DNA from: Allopontixanthobacter sediminis | GTDB lineage: Bacteria; Pseudomonadota; Alphaproteobacteria; Sphingomonadales; Sphingomonadaceae | Direction of reading: 5' to 3' | NCBI RefSeq assembly: GCF_009828115.1 | Contig: NZ_WTYL01000002.1 | Coordinates: 372,001 to 436,000 of the forward strand | DNA length: 64,000 bases | Shown: piece after piece, positions 1 to 8,551 of the stretch | Numbering within the stretch: position 1 is the first letter of the stretch | Layout of the letters: every line of letters begins with the position of its first letter | The notes under the pieces: generated by a model | What the model was told of the DNA's origin: nothing | Databases searched by the model: none | The model's input: only the letters and a program-made list of their open reading frames with translations | Made by a program: the position numbers and the translations under genes

Positions 1-607
1 GGCGCGTGCCTTCACGGACGAGACCGGAATTCCGGCCTACCGCTGGGACGTCGGCGATCACGAAGCCTGTCTGACAGGCTGCGCCAGGGTGGAGCAGGAA
101 ATGGGCCCTATCGATGTAGTGGTGAACAACGCCGGCATCACCCGTGACGGTACGATGCTGAAAATGACCTTTGAAGACTGGAACGAAGTGATGCGCATCA
201 ATCTGGGCGGCTGCTTCAACATGGCGAAGGCAACGTTCGACGGCATGCGCCAACGCAAGTGGGGCCGGATCGTCAATATCGGATCGATCAACGGACAGGC
301 CGGACAATACGGCCAAGTGAACTACGCCGCTGCCAAGAGCGGGATCCACGGCTTCACCAAGGCGCTGGCGCAGGAAGGTGCCCGTTCCGGCATCACCGTG
401 AACGCAATCGCGCCAGGCTATATCGATACCGAGATGGTCGCTGCCGTGCCCGAGGCGGTGCTGGAAAAAATCGTCGCCAAGATTCCCGTCGGCCGGCTGG
501 GCAAAGCGGAAGAAATCGCCCGCGGCGTCTGCTTCCTGTGTTCGGAGGATGGCGGCTTCGTCACCGGGTCGACGATGAGCATCAACGGCGGCCAGCACAT
601 GTACTAA
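1..607 (+). CDS. phaB: Acetoacetyl-CoA reductase, C-terminal part (5' end outside window)
   Basis: NADPH-dependent reduction of acetoacetyl-CoA to (R)-3-hydroxybutyryl-CoA in polyhydroxybutyrate synthesis. The frame is open from the first bases of the window, reading WDVGDHEAC and then VNNAGITRDGTMLKM, the PhaB-type form of the SDR NNAG motif. The catalytic Tyr/Lys are in NYAAAKSGIHGFTKALAQEG, and the end STMSINGGQHMY is typical of PhaB. The N-terminal nucleotide-binding glycines lie upstream of the window, so this is an edge truncation, not a broken gene. FabG is the main alternative, but the WDVGD and GITRDGTMLKM segments favour PhaB. No phaA is visible because the upstream side is cut off. 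Confidence 0.88.
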   Translation, partial: ARAFTDETGIPAYRWDVGDHEACLTGCARVEQEMGPIDVVVNNAGITRDGTMLKMTFEDWNEVMRINLGGCFNMAKATFDGMRQRKWGRIVNIGSINGQAGQYGQVNYAAAKSGIHGFTKALAQEGARSGITVNAIAPGYIDTEMVAAVPEAVLEKIVAKIPVGRLGKAEEIARGVCFLCSEDGGFVTGSTMSINGGQHMY

Positions 608-619
608 GGACGATGCGCT

Positions 620-642
620 CGCCGCCCGAATTGCAGGCGGCG
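620..642. terminator. Stem-loop between convergent genes
   Basis: CGCCGCC (620-626) and GGCGGCG (636-642) form a perfect 7-bp stem with a 9-base loop in the 36-base gap between the phaB stop and the stop of the convergent LuxR/DUF4019 gene. No T-tract follows on either strand, so it may be a weak or factor-assisted bidirectional terminator. Confidence 0.4.
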
Positions 643-643
643 G

Positions 644-1417
644 TCAGTCGATGAAATAACCGACTACGCGCAAAACCCCATCCTCGCGCTCGAGCGTCAC
701 CGATTCGACAACGCCTGCCCTGTTCTCAAAATCGCTTTTGAATTGAACTAACTGGTAACCGTTCGGCGGCGCGTAAAGCGTCTGGAACGCAACTGCCTTG
801 CGGTTGACCACCTTGCCCAGCGGAACTCGGGCCTGTTCTGATGCTGCCTGCCAACTAGTGAGCGTATTGGGCGCTCGAAACGCGCTACCCGATGTGTCGA
901 AACTCGCCTGCCAATTATTATCATCGACGAGCGAGAGCCACTCGCGAGCCGCTGCTTCCTGTTCGGCATTTGCTTTGGCTGCGGAAGGGGACGGGTCCGC
1001 TTGGGACTGTATCGCGTCTGCGCCATTTAAAACCAACAGAAGCGCGAGAGAAATTGCAAAGATCGACATGATGAAGACACCTCCCATAATCAGGACTTTT
1101 CGGCGCCCAAGGCCAAGTCTTTCGCTGTGAGCAGCCGCGGGCATCGGAAAATGATTGCAAGTTTGGTCTGCAGCGGCTTCCCCCAATTGCTTGTATGCAA
1201 GAATTTCGGGGGTCCTAGTCTCCCGGTTCAGTAGGACCCGCGCAGCCTCCCGGCTGCTGGTCACAGAAAGCTTGCGCCGCGCGGCGCGCAACCGTTCGTT
1301 TATGGTATGAACCGAAAGGCCGAGGTGATTTGCGGCTGACTTCGCATCGTGGCCCCGCAGGATCAGTCGAAGTGTCTCCTTTTCCTTGTCTGTCAGTGAC
1401 TGCGTGGGTTCGGGCAT
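644..1417 (-). CDS. LuxR-type HTH protein with membrane anchor and C-terminal DUF4019
   Basis: A 257-residue protein of unusual order. The N terminus (about 8-65) is a LuxR/GerE helix-turn-helix (LTDKEKETLRLIL, then GLSVHTINERLRAARRKL). One hydrophobic segment follows (about 110-133, FIMSIFAISLALLLVLNG). The last ~100 residues match my recollection of DUF4019 (EWLSLVDDNNWQASFDTSG to the end RVVGYFID). The topology implied is a cytoplasmic DNA-binding head and a periplasmic DUF4019 tail, with no receiver domain, so it resembles a one-component membrane regulator. Such proteins recur in sphingomonads; the signal and targets are unknown. The ATG at 1417 is the only start giving the complete HTH. 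Confidence 0.75.
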   Translation of the reverse strand: MPEPTQSLTDKEKETLRLILRGHDAKSAANHLGLSVHTINERLRAARRKLSVTSSREAARVLLNRETRTPEILAYKQLGEAAADQTCNHFPMPAAAHSERLGLGRRKVLIMGGVFIMSIFAISLALLLVLNGADAIQSQADPSPSAAKANAEQEAAAREWLSLVDDNNWQASFDTSGSAFRAPNTLTSWQAASEQARVPLGKVVNRKAVAFQTLYAPPNGYQLVQFKSDFENRAGVVESVTLEREDGVLRVVGYFID

Positions 1418-1503
1418 GGCGTAAGACTAACCTTGAAGGCATTCGCCAGCCACCCCGAAAAAATTGTATGACTGTCTAGGCCAAACTCTTACACTGCACA
1501 GCA

Positions 1504-1731
1504 ATGCCAGCCCCTTATCACCCACCCGTCAAGCGATCCATCCAGATCGACCGGCATAAGACTTCGATAAGTCTCGAACCCTTGTTCTGGGATATGCTGA
1601 AGGCCGCTGCCGAAGCTGAGGCGATGCCGATCAACGCGCTGGTTGCGCGGATCGATGCCGAACGGATCAAGTCTGCCACCCCGCCCGGTCTCGCCAGCGC
1701 GATCCGGGTGTGGTTGGTTTCGAACCGCTAG
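1504..1731 (+). CDS. Ribbon-helix-helix domain protein
   Basis: A 75-residue protein. KRSIQIDRHKTSISLEPLFWDML fits the beta-strand and first helix of a ribbon-helix-helix fold of the RHH_4 kind, and PINALVARID fits the second helix. Such small proteins are usually DNA-binding regulators or antitoxin-like. No toxin partner is adjacent: the neighbour on the plus side is a convergent DUF305 gene whose stop overlaps this stop by 4 bases. It is divergent from the LuxR/DUF4019 gene with an 86-base gap that must hold both promoters. The ATG at 1504 has no strong Shine-Dalgarno sequence. Target unknown. Confidence 0.7.
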   Translation: MPAPYHPPVKRSIQIDRHKTSISLEPLFWDMLKAAAEAEAMPINALVARIDAERIKSATPPGLASAIRVWLVSNR

Positions 1732-2243
1732 TCGGCGGCGGGGGCGCTATCAGGCGGAGCTTCGCCATTATCGTCAATTTCAGCAATCAGGTTTTCCATC
1801 TCGCCAATTTCCCGCACCTGCGCTTCAATTATCTCGTCGGCGAGTTTGCGGACGCGCGGATCGGAAAGCTCCGCGCGCCGGCTGGTCAGGATCGCGATCG
1901 AATGATGCGGGATCATCGCTTTCATCCAGCTTACATCCGAGACCGTTTCCTGACTTCGGACAAGCCACAGAGTTCCTGAAAAGACTATCAGGGACGCCGC
2001 CAGGATGAGCAGGTTGCGCTGTACACGGGGATACATGCTCCACATGAACAGCAGCATGATGACGGCCATCACCGATCCCATCAGCAAAGCCATCCACGCG
2101 CGTGTCTGGCTGAACCAGATATGCTCCGTCTCGTAAGTGTTGAGATACATGAGGCCGTACATGACGACGGTCGATGTCGCGATCATTGCGAAGAAACGCA
2201 GATAACCCATACCACTTCGGGGCTCGGCTTTGCTCTGTTCCAT
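1728..2243 (-). CDS. DUF305 family membrane protein
   Basis: A 171-residue protein with three hydrophobic segments (about 14-34, 47-67 and 74-92) followed by a DUF305-like soluble part: WMKAMIPHHSIAILTSRRAE and a helical tail with IIEAQVREIGEMENLI. The M-PHH signature is the family mark and is often associated with metal or copper handling, though the biochemical role here is unproven. It overlaps the convergent RHH gene by 4 bases. The gene is monocistronic on the minus strand, with the small protein at 2330-2554 lying 86 bases upstream. Confidence 0.78.
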   Translation of the reverse strand: MEQSKAEPRSGMGYLRFFAMIATSTVVMYGLMYLNTYETEHIWFSQTRAWMALLMGSVMAVIMLLFMWSMYPRVQRNLLILAASLIVFSGTLWLVRSQETVSDVSWMKAMIPHHSIAILTSRRAELSDPRVRKLADEIIEAQVREIGEMENLIAEIDDNGEAPPDSAPAAD

Positions 2244-2303
2244 GACAAGTCAAAGAATATGATCGAACATTGTTCCGCCAGACCTGTACGGCCCATGCGT
2301 CAG

Positions 2304-2325
2304 CGGGACCGCATTTTCGGTCCCG
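2304..2325 (-). terminator. Stem-loop after the small gene at 2330-2554
   Basis: CGGGACCG (2304-2311), loop CATTTT, CGGTCCCG (2318-2325): a perfect 8-bp GC-rich stem 4 bases downstream of the stop codon of the minus-strand gene. No clear T-tract follows, so intrinsic termination is probable but not certain. Confidence 0.5.
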
Positions 2326-2329
2326 GCGG

Positions 2330-2554
2330 TCAGTAATTCCCCGGTGGGTCGCTGGCCGGAAAGCTTTCATCCGATTCTTCGTCGGTCTTGTTCCACTGGT
2401 CCGGCTTGTCGCGCATGGAAGACGCTCCCGCATTCCGCACCGAGCCGGTTTGGCCGGTGGCAAAGGCTGGCGAGTCGCTGTCCTTGCGCTTCTCGAAATA
2501 TTTGAACCCGGCGTAACCGAGTGCCGATAATGCTGCGATTTTGATAAGTCCCAT
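2330..2554 (-). CDS. Small single-pass membrane protein with a DESFPASDPP tail
   Basis: A 74-residue protein: a short hydrophobic N terminus (GLIKIAALSALGYAGFKYFE) followed by a polar, probably disordered region that ends SDESFPASDPPGNY. This terminal signature recurs in small hypothetical proteins of Proteobacteria; its function is not known to me. The ATG at 2554 is preferred because AGGAG (complement of 2563-2567) lies 8 bases upstream; a TTG two codons earlier is less likely. A stem-loop follows directly. Nothing in the context suggests a role beyond possible envelope or stress association. Confidence 0.65.
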   Translation of the reverse strand: MGLIKIAALSALGYAGFKYFEKRKDSDSPAFATGQTGSVRNAGASSMRDKPDQWNKTDEESDESFPASDPPGNY

Positions 2555-2616
2555 AATCAAAACTCCTTTCGTGCCTGATCAACGATCACTTCGAACGAAA
2601 GGTCCACAGAATCTGG

Positions 2617-3900
2617 CTAATCGTCGCCGACCCGCTCGATATCCGCGCCGACCAGCGCCAGCTTCTCTTCCAGCCGTTCATATCCGCGGTCGAGATGATA
2701 CAGGCGGCGGACCTGCGTCTCGCCTTCCGCAGCAAGTCCGGCGATGACCAGGCTCATCGACGCGCGCAGGTCGGTCGCCATCACTTCCGCACCGGTCATG
2801 CTGGCGACACCGTGGACAATCGCGGTGCGGCCGGAGGTTTCGATATGCGCGCCCATCCGGCTGAGTTCGGGCACATGCATATAGCGGTTTTCGAAGATCG
2901 TTTCCTTCAGCACGCTGGTGCCTTCCGCGCGGCACAGCAGGGCCATCAATTGCGCCTGCATGTCGGTGGCGAGACCGGGATAGGGCGCGGTGGTTAGGTT
3001 GGTTGCCTTCAGCTTCCCGTCGGAGGCGATATTGATGCCCTTGGCGTCGCTTTCGATGTGGACGCCGATATCGCGCAGCGCATGGAGGGTGGCGGCCATT
3101 TCATCGGCCTTGGCGCCTTCCAGCCTCACTTCTCCCCCGGTAATCGCGGCGGCGCACGCATAGGACCCGGCTTCGATGCGGTCGGGCATGACCCGGTAGG
3201 TGGCACCGTGCAGCCGCTTGACCCCGTGGATTGTCAGTTCCGACGTACCGATACCTTCAATCTCCGCGCCCATCGCAGCCAGCAGGTTGCACAGGTCGAC
3301 GATTTCCGGTTCGCGCGCGGCGTTGGTCAGGCGGCTGGTGCCCTTTGCGAGCACCGCGGCCATGACCGCGTTTTCGGTCGCGCCCACCGACACCACCGGG
3401 AAATCATAGTCGCCGCCGGGCAAGCCGCCATCGGGCGCGTGGGCCCGGACATAGCCTGCCGCCATCTCGATCTCCGCACCAAGAGCTTCCATCGCCTTCA
3501 GATGGAGGTCGATCGGACGGTTGCCGATGGCGCAGCCGCCGGGAAGCGAAACGGTCGCTTCCCCCGCGCGGGCCAGCATCGGGCCGAGCACAAGGATCGA
3601 CGCGCGCATCTTGCGCACGAGGTCATACGGCGCGACGGTGGAGGTCAGCCGGGGCGCTTCATATGTTACAACGCGGCCGAAATCTTCCGGCCGGTTGCCC
3701 TGGATGCTGGTCGAGATGCCGAATTGGGTCATCAAATGCTGGAACCCGTCGATATCGGCGAGCCGCGGCAGGTTGCGCAGCGTCAGCGGCTCCTCCGTCA
3801 GCAGCGCGCAGGGGATCAGCGTCAAAGCCGCATTTTTCGCGCCGGAAATAGGAATGGTGCCGGAGAGGCGCTTTCCGCCCCTGATTATGATCTTGTCCAT
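2617..3900 (-). CDS. murA: UDP-N-acetylglucosamine 1-carboxyvinyltransferase
   Basis: First committed step of peptidoglycan synthesis: transfers enolpyruvate from PEP to UDP-GlcNAc in the cytoplasm. 427 residues, the normal family length. It starts [20 protein letters not shown] with the conserved K22-N23 pair in GAKNAAL. The active-site loop [15 protein letters not shown] carries the catalytic Cys123, the target of fosfomycin. The ATG at 3900 is the family start; the frame stays open far upstream, but that is antisense to galU and is not coding. It is divergent from galU with a 102-base shared promoter region. Confidence 0.97.
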   Translation of the reverse strand: MDKIIIRGGKRLSGTIPISGAKNAALTLIPCALLTEEPLTLRNLPRLADIDGFQHLMTQFGISTSIQGNRPEDFGRVVTYEAPRLTSTVAPYDLVRKMRASILVLGPMLARAGEATVSLPGGCAIGNRPIDLHLKAMEALGAEIEMAAGYVRAHAPDGGLPGGDYDFPVVSVGATENAVMAAVLAKGTSRLTNAAREPEIVDLCNLLAAMGAEIEGIGTSELTIHGVKRLHGATYRVMPDRIEAGSYACAAAITGGEVRLEGAKADEMAATLHALRDIGVHIESDAKGINIASDGKLKATNLTTAPYPGLATDMQAQLMALLCRAEGTSVLKETIFENRYMHVPELSRMGAHIETSGRTAIVHGVASMTGAEVMATDLRASMSLVIAGLAAEGETQVRRLYHLDRGYERLEEKLALVGADIERVGDD

Positions 3901-4002
3901 GCCCGCGGGTTTAGCCGGAACCGCGGGCAGAGCAAGGCCCGCACGGCAGAAACCTTGCGGTCCTAGTTGACGCGCTCTCGCCAGCACTATTATCGAGGAT
4001 GC

Positions 4003-4893
4003 ATGACAGCCAGAAAACCGATCCGCAAAGCCGTGTTCCCCGTGGCGGGACTGGGCACCCGCTTCCTGCCGGCGACCAAGGCGATCCCCAAGGAATTGCT
4101 GCCGATCGTCGACCGGCCGCTGATCCAGTATGCGGTGGACGAGGCGCGCGAGGCGGGGATCGAACAGATCATCTTCGTAACCGGGCGCGGCAAGACCGCC
4201 ATTGTCGAACATTTCGACGTCGCCTTCGAACTTGAGGCAACGATGAACGAACGCGGCAAGGACCTGTCGGTGCTCGACGCGACCCGCGCCGTCCCAGGCG
4301 ATATCATCACGGTGCGCCAGCAAGTCCCGCTCGGCCTTGGCCACGCGATCTGGTGCGCGCGGGCGATCGTGGGCGACGAGCCGTTCGCGATCCTGCTGCC
4401 GGACGAGCTGATGGTAAGCGCAAAGGGCGGCGGCCCGGGCTGCATGAAGCAGATGGTCGACGCCTATAACGAGGTCGGCGGCAATCTGATCAGCGTCTTG
4501 GAAATCCCGATGGAGGAAGTTTCCAGTTACGGGGTGATCGACCCGGGCGCATCGCGCGGCGCGCTGACCGAAGTGAAGGGGCTCGTCGAAAAACCGCCGC
4601 AGGGCGAGGCACCGTCGAACAAGATCGTGTCGGGCCGCTACATCCTCCAGCCCGAGGTGATGCGTGTCCTGGAAACGCAGGGCAAAGGCGCCGGCGGTGA
4701 AATCCAGCTGACCGACGCGATGGCCCGGATGATCGGCAACCAGCCGTTCAACGCGGTGACCTTCGCCGGCCGAAGGTTCGACTGCGGCAGCAAGCTCGGC
4801 TTCGTCGAAGCGACCCTCGCGTTGGCGCTCGAGCGCGAAGACATGGGAGCCGAAGTGCGCGCGATGGCGCAGCGGCTCTTGGCTGAGGTGTGA
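4003..4893 (+). CDS. galU: UTP-glucose-1-phosphate uridylyltransferase
   Basis: Makes UDP-glucose from UTP and glucose-1-phosphate, the precursor for glucosyl units of surface polysaccharides. 296 residues. The N terminus holds the nucleotidyltransferase signature [17 protein letters not shown], then [16 protein letters not shown]; later [11 protein letters not shown] and FDCGSKLGF are typical of bacterial GalU. I chose the ATG at 4003 (protein [13 protein letters not shown]) because upstream residues in the same frame do not match the family. It lies immediately before gtrA and the polysaccharide region and so probably supplies UDP-glucose to it. Confidence 0.96.
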   Translation: MTARKPIRKAVFPVAGLGTRFLPATKAIPKELLPIVDRPLIQYAVDEAREAGIEQIIFVTGRGKTAIVEHFDVAFELEATMNERGKDLSVLDATRAVPGDIITVRQQVPLGLGHAIWCARAIVGDEPFAILLPDELMVSAKGGGPGCMKQMVDAYNEVGGNLISVLEIPMEEVSSYGVIDPGASRGALTEVKGLVEKPPQGEAPSNKIVSGRYILQPEVMRVLETQGKGAGGEIQLTDAMARMIGNQPFNAVTFAGRRFDCGSKLGFVEATLALALEREDMGAEVRAMAQRLLAEV

Positions 4894-4910
4894 TCGTGAA
4901 TTAGTTCGGG

Positions 4911-4932
4911 GACATCGAAGGGGTTCGATGTC
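4911..4932 (+). repeat. Perfect 9-bp inverted repeat between galU and gtrA
   Basis: GACATCGAA (4911-4919), GGGG (4920-4923), TTCGATGTC (4924-4932). A perfect stem with a tetraloop, 17 bases after the galU stop and 20 bases before the gtrA start. There is no T-tract. It could attenuate read-through, protect the galU transcript end, or act as a symmetric protein-binding site. Confidence 0.6.
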
Positions 4933-4952
4933 GAGGGATAGGGCGGCGGACA

Positions 4953-5339
4953 ATGCGAACAGAATTGCACACTATCCGCCGCTTCATCCTGGTCGGCATC
5001 CTTAATACCGCGATCGGCTATACCTTCATCCTGCTGGGATTGTGGGCGGGCGCGGGGGATTACCTCGCCAATGCCATCGGGTTCTGCCTCGGGCTGCCGA
5101 TTTCCTATATCCTGCATCGCAACTGGACATTCCGGACACGGCGTACTGCGTCAGTCTCCGAAGGCATGCGCTATCTGGCTGCGTTCCTGGTGAGTTACGG
5201 CTTCAACGTCGGCGTGGTCACAGCCGGGCGGATGGCCGGTTATCCGGAGAATCCCTTCGTGCAAGCCGCCGCCATTTGCACCTATGCCGCAGTCTTTTAC
5301 GTCATTTCACGCGTAGCGGTGTTTCGACAGCACAGTTGA
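4953..5339 (+). CDS. gtrA: GtrA-family polyprenyl-linked sugar translocase
   Basis: A 128-residue protein with four predicted membrane segments ([38 protein letters not shown], then two more near 75-95 and 102-122). The N-terminal RRFILVGxxNT and the mid-protein NRxWTFR motif are GtrA hallmarks. GtrA proteins are thought to flip undecaprenyl-phosphate-linked glucose or similar units, working with a GtrB glycosyltransferase. Here the GtrB-like gene is convergent and overlaps this gene's end by 38 bases rather than being in the same operon. Lies 59 bases after galU and may be co-transcribed with it. Confidence 0.88.
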   Translation: MRTELHTIRRFILVGILNTAIGYTFILLGLWAGAGDYLANAIGFCLGLPISYILHRNWTFRTRRTASVSEGMRYLAAFLVSYGFNVGVVTAGRMAGYPENPFVQAAAICTYAAVFYVISRVAVFRQHS

Positions 5340-6294
5340 CGGCGGCGTCGGACAGATTGAGGCTTTCCTCGATGATCGGCCGCGACGCGTTTTTCGATTG
5401 CAGGAACACCCGGCCGAGATATTCCCCAATAATACCCATAAAAATGGCGTTCATCGAGATCGACATCAGGAGCAGGATTGTCGTGGTCGCGAAACCGGCT
5501 GGCCATGCCTGGCCGAGCAGGATCCGCCCAACCAGGTAGATCAGGGTCATCAGGAAACTGATCAGGCCAATCGTCAGCCCCAGAAACGACGCCAGGCGCA
5601 GCGGCAGCAGGGAATGGTTCAGGACACCGTCGACCGCCAGCAGCAGCATCGACTTGAACGGAAACTTGCTTTCTCCGGCGAGTCGGTCGGCGCGGTCGTA
5701 TTCGATGCCCACCTGCGAAAATCCCATCGAACTGATGAGGCCGCGCAGATAGGGCGTGGAATCGTCGACCCGGCGAAGCTCCCGCAGGATCCGCTGGTCG
5801 ACCAGCCGGAACTCGCCGACGTTGAGCGGCAGTTCGTCGTCACTCACCACATTGATGAGACGGTAGAACAGCCTCCGCGACAGGGCCACGAAGTATCCGT
5901 CCTGCAGGCTGCGACGGATTCCGTAAACGACCTGATGGCCTGCGCGCCATTGCTCGAGCATCTGCGGGATCAGTTCGGGCGGGTCCTGTAGGTCGCAATC
6001 GATCTGTACCGCGCAGGCGCCGCTGGCCGCCTTGTAAAGACACAGGAGTGACCGCTGGTACCCGAAATTGCGCGACAGGCGGATGGCCTTCAGCCGGCGG
6101 TCCTTCTGCGCCAGTTCCTTGAGCAGGGGGAAAGTCCGGTCGGTTGAGTGGTTGTCGGAGAAGATGATCTCGCATTCATAGCCCGGCAAGGCGTCGAATG
6201 TGCGCGTGATGGCTTCGTAAGCCCGCAGGACATTCTCTTGCTCGTTGAACGCGGGCACGAGAATGGAAACGAGGGTCTGCCCGGCGTCAGCCAC
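5302..6294 (-). CDS. GtrB/ArnC-like family 2 glycosyltransferase
   Basis: A 330-residue membrane-anchored GT2. It begins LVSILVPAFNEQENVLRAYE; the metal/nucleotide region is QIDCDLQDPPELI, and the C-terminal third has two membrane helices (about 235-258 and 268-295), as in polyprenyl-phosphate sugar transferases. It probably loads a sugar from an NDP donor onto undecaprenyl phosphate for flipping by the neighbouring GtrA protein. The start is GTG at 6294, overlapping the upstream epimerase stop by 8 bases, which suggests translational coupling. It is the last gene of the CDP-sugar operon, so its donor may be the dideoxy sugar rather than glucose. Confidence 0.85.
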   Translation of the reverse strand: MADAGQTLVSILVPAFNEQENVLRAYEAITRTFDALPGYECEIIFSDNHSTDRTFPLLKELAQKDRRLKAIRLSRNFGYQRSLLCLYKAASGACAVQIDCDLQDPPELIPQMLEQWRAGHQVVYGIRRSLQDGYFVALSRRLFYRLINVVSDDELPLNVGEFRLVDQRILRELRRVDDSTPYLRGLISSMGFSQVGIEYDRADRLAGESKFPFKSMLLLAVDGVLNHSLLPLRLASFLGLTIGLISFLMTLIYLVGRILLGQAWPAGFATTTILLLMSISMNAIFMGIIGEYLGRVFLQSKNASRPIIEESLNLSDAAVNCAVETPLRVK

Positions 6295-7267
6295 AACGCG
6301 CCCTTACCTGTACATCGGCGTGCAGATCCTCCTGCATGGCGCGGCCCAGCATCATCCGAAGCCCGTCATCGAGAGCAATACGGGCGCTCCAGCCGAGTTG
6401 CCTTTGTGCCTTCGCGGGACTTGCCAGAAGGACCGAAGGCTTAACGCAGGGACCGGGCGAACCAAGCGTGACCAGCGCGGGATCGCAGCCGGAAATCGCG
6501 ATAACGCGGGCAGCGACGTCTCGCATGGTCGGCGCGGTGCCCGTGGCAATGTTCACAGTCGTGCCTTCCGCAAGGCCGCTTTCGCCCAGCCGGATCAGGG
6601 CATCGACCACGTCGCTCACATGGATCAGGTCGCGCCGGTCGTCAGGCCGCAGGATTTCGGTCGGCAGCCCCTTCCGGCAGGCATCGATCAGCGCGGGAAG
6701 GAGGAAGCCGTGCGATTGCCCATCGCCATAGGTAAGCGCCAGCCGCGCGGTGTGGACCGGGAATGGAACGCGCGCATCCAGCATCTCGCAAATCTGCGTG
6801 GCGGCCAGCATGCGCGCGCCATAGGGTGACTGGGGATATTCGCGCTGGTCTTCGCGGTAGGGCAGCATGGCTTTGCCATATTCGGCGATCGTTCCCGCAC
6901 GGACCATGACCTGCGGCGGGCTCGCGGCACCTGCGAGCAGGTCCAGCAGATGCACGAGCGGATCGATGCAGTCGGCGAAGGATTTCGCGAGGTCCGAAAT
7001 GGATTGCGATGCCGGGTCGCGCGTTTGGGCCGCAAGGTGGAACACCTTCTGCGGCTGGACCGAAGTGATGCACCGCTCCAGCGCGGCCCGGTCACGCAGA
7101 TCCAGCCGGTGGTGTGTGACCCTGCCGGATGAAGGCTCCAAGCTGCCGGGCGCAGAACCTGACCGCGCGGCGGCGTGCACGTCCGCGCCGCGTGACGCCA
7201 GTTCCCGAACCAGATGCGACCCGATGAACCCGGTCGCGCCGGTCACGAGGCATACGGTCCCCTTCAT
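6287..7267 (-). CDS. NAD(P)-dependent sugar epimerase/reductase, SDR family
   Basis: A 326-residue extended SDR. Nucleotide-binding motif VTGATGFIGSHL at residues 8-19, the HLAAQTRDP segment near 77, a catalytic Thr-type region RAGTIAEYG, and Tyr149 in SPYGARMLA. The Lys expected four residues after the Tyr is Met153. Placed between the C-methyltransferase and the GtrB-like gene, it is likely the final 4-keto reductase or epimerase that completes the CDP-deoxysugar, by analogy with paratose/abequose synthases. The substrate is inferred from context only. Confidence 0.8.
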   Translation of the reverse strand: MKGTVCLVTGATGFIGSHLVRELASRGADVHAAARSGSAPGSLEPSSGRVTHHRLDLRDRAALERCITSVQPQKVFHLAAQTRDPASQSISDLAKSFADCIDPLVHLLDLLAGAASPPQVMVRAGTIAEYGKAMLPYREDQREYPQSPYGARMLAATQICEMLDARVPFPVHTARLALTYGDGQSHGFLLPALIDACRKGLPTEILRPDDRRDLIHVSDVVDALIRLGESGLAEGTTVNIATGTAPTMRDVAARVIAISGCDPALVTLGSPGPCVKPSVLLASPAKAQRQLGWSARIALDDGLRMMLGRAMQEDLHADVQVRARCG

Positions 7268-7288
7268 GGCTTCAAGCTGCCCGATCCC

Positions 7289-8551
7289 TCAGTCCACCAG
7301 GTGAGGCACCGGCAGCGGCACCAGGAACCTGCCGCCGCGCGCCCGGAAGTCGGCCTGCTGCGCGTATATTTCATCGAAGAAATTCCACGCCAGCATGAAC
7401 AGCACATCGGGCTTTTCTTCCTCGATCGCCTCGACCGGTTTTACCGGGATCCGCGTGTTTGGCGAATACAGCCCGTGTTTGAGCGGGTTCTTGTCGACCA
7501 GGAAATCGAGATAATTTCCGTCGACCCCGAAATAGGTGATGAGCGTGTTGCCGCGGGCAGAGGCACCGTAACCGGCGATCTTGAGACCCTTGGCCTTCAG
7601 GTCGTCCAGCATTTCGCGCAGGATGTCGCCCGTCTCGTTGAAGGCATCGACCTGCCGTTCGTAGGTCGACTGGTCGAGCATCCCGCCGGACAGTTCTTCC
7701 GCAAGCATTTCCGCAACGATGGGCTGGGCCGGGAAACCGGCGGCCTTGCGGGTCAGGAATACCCGCATCGATCCGCCATGTATCTTCGGCAGCCGTTTGG
7801 CGTCGGTCACCTCCAGATCGAAGTAAGCACCGAGTTTGACGATCGACAGCAGGCTGAATTCGGAGACGTGTTCGTGGTACATGTTGTCAAATTCGGCGCG
7901 CTCGACCATTTCCTTGGCGCGCGGCACCTCGATCACGAACGTCCCGTCATCGGCGAGGAGAATGCACACCGCTTCCATGAAATTGTGCAGATCGCCGATA
8001 TGGTTGAAGGTGTTAGTGGTCGAGATGACCTTTGCGGCGCCGAATTTCGCCTTCACATCGGCCGCCGATTGCGGGTGGAAATAGTCGATGTAGGTTTCCA
8101 CTCCCTTTTGCGCGGCGAGTTCGGCGATGTTCTCTGCAGGGTCGATCCCGAGCGTTCTTGCCCCGCGCCCGTTGCACGCGGCCAGCAACAGCCCGTCGTT
8201 GCTGCCAATGTCGACGATCAGGCCGTCCCCGCCCGCCCGCTCGACGAGAACCGAGGCGAATTCGTCGAAATGGCTGTGCATCGTCGCCGCGCCCGACGGG
8301 ATATACAAATAGTGGCGGAAGAAGTTCTCCGGGATCTGGTCGGCAACGGCAATCAGGCCGCACTCGAGGCAGACCTGCGCGTTGAGGGGGAACGAGGGCT
8401 GTTCCTCGTCCAGGTCCTCCGGCCTGATCAGCATCTGCGCGGGGGCGTGGTCGCCGTACGGCAGGAACACGTGGGGGCTGTCGGCCTTGCACGCGCGGCA
8501 GCAATCGAGCGTCGAGTTTTTTACGCGCTCCATGGACAGGGGATCAAGCAT
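7289..8551 (-). CDS. SAM-dependent sugar C-methyltransferase (TylC3/NovU type)
   Basis: A 420-residue three-part enzyme. Residues ~15-70 form a zinc-binding domain with cysteines C18, C21, C61 and C64 (CRAC then CLEC). The middle contains the SAM-binding VDIGSNDGLLL and the YHEHVSEFSL segment with the likely catalytic His. The C-terminal third (GYGASARGNTLI) is the helper domain of the family. These enzymes add a methyl group to carbon 3 of a 4-keto-6-deoxy nucleotide sugar. Its start overlaps the upstream dehydrase stop by 8 bases. Context suggests a CDP-4-keto-(3,)6-deoxyhexose substrate and a branched sugar product. Confidence 0.87.
   Translation of the reverse strand: MLDPLSMERVKNSTLDCCRACKADSPHVFLPYGDHAPAQMLIRPEDLDEEQPSFPLNAQVCLECGLIAVADQIPENFFRHYLYIPSGAATMHSHFDEFASVLVERAGGDGLIVDIGSNDGLLLAACNGRGARTLGIDPAENIAELAAQKGVETYIDYFHPQSAADVKAKFGAAKVISTTNTFNHIGDLHNFMEAVCILLADDGTFVIEVPRAKEMVERAEFDNMYHEHVSEFSLLSIVKLGAYFDLEVTDAKRLPKIHGGSMRVFLTRKAAGFPAQPIVAEMLAEELSGGMLDQSTYERQVDAFNETGDILREMLDDLKAKGLKIAGYGASARGNTLITYFGVDGNYLDFLVDKNPLKHGLYSPNTRIPVKPVEAIEEEKPDVLFMLAWNFFDEIYAQQADFRARGGRFLVPLPVPHLVD

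Noticed and set aside
3901-4953. Long upstream extension of the murA frame
   Set aside because: The frame is open by chance opposite galU; MurA begins at [10 protein letters not shown] (3900) and has normal length from there.
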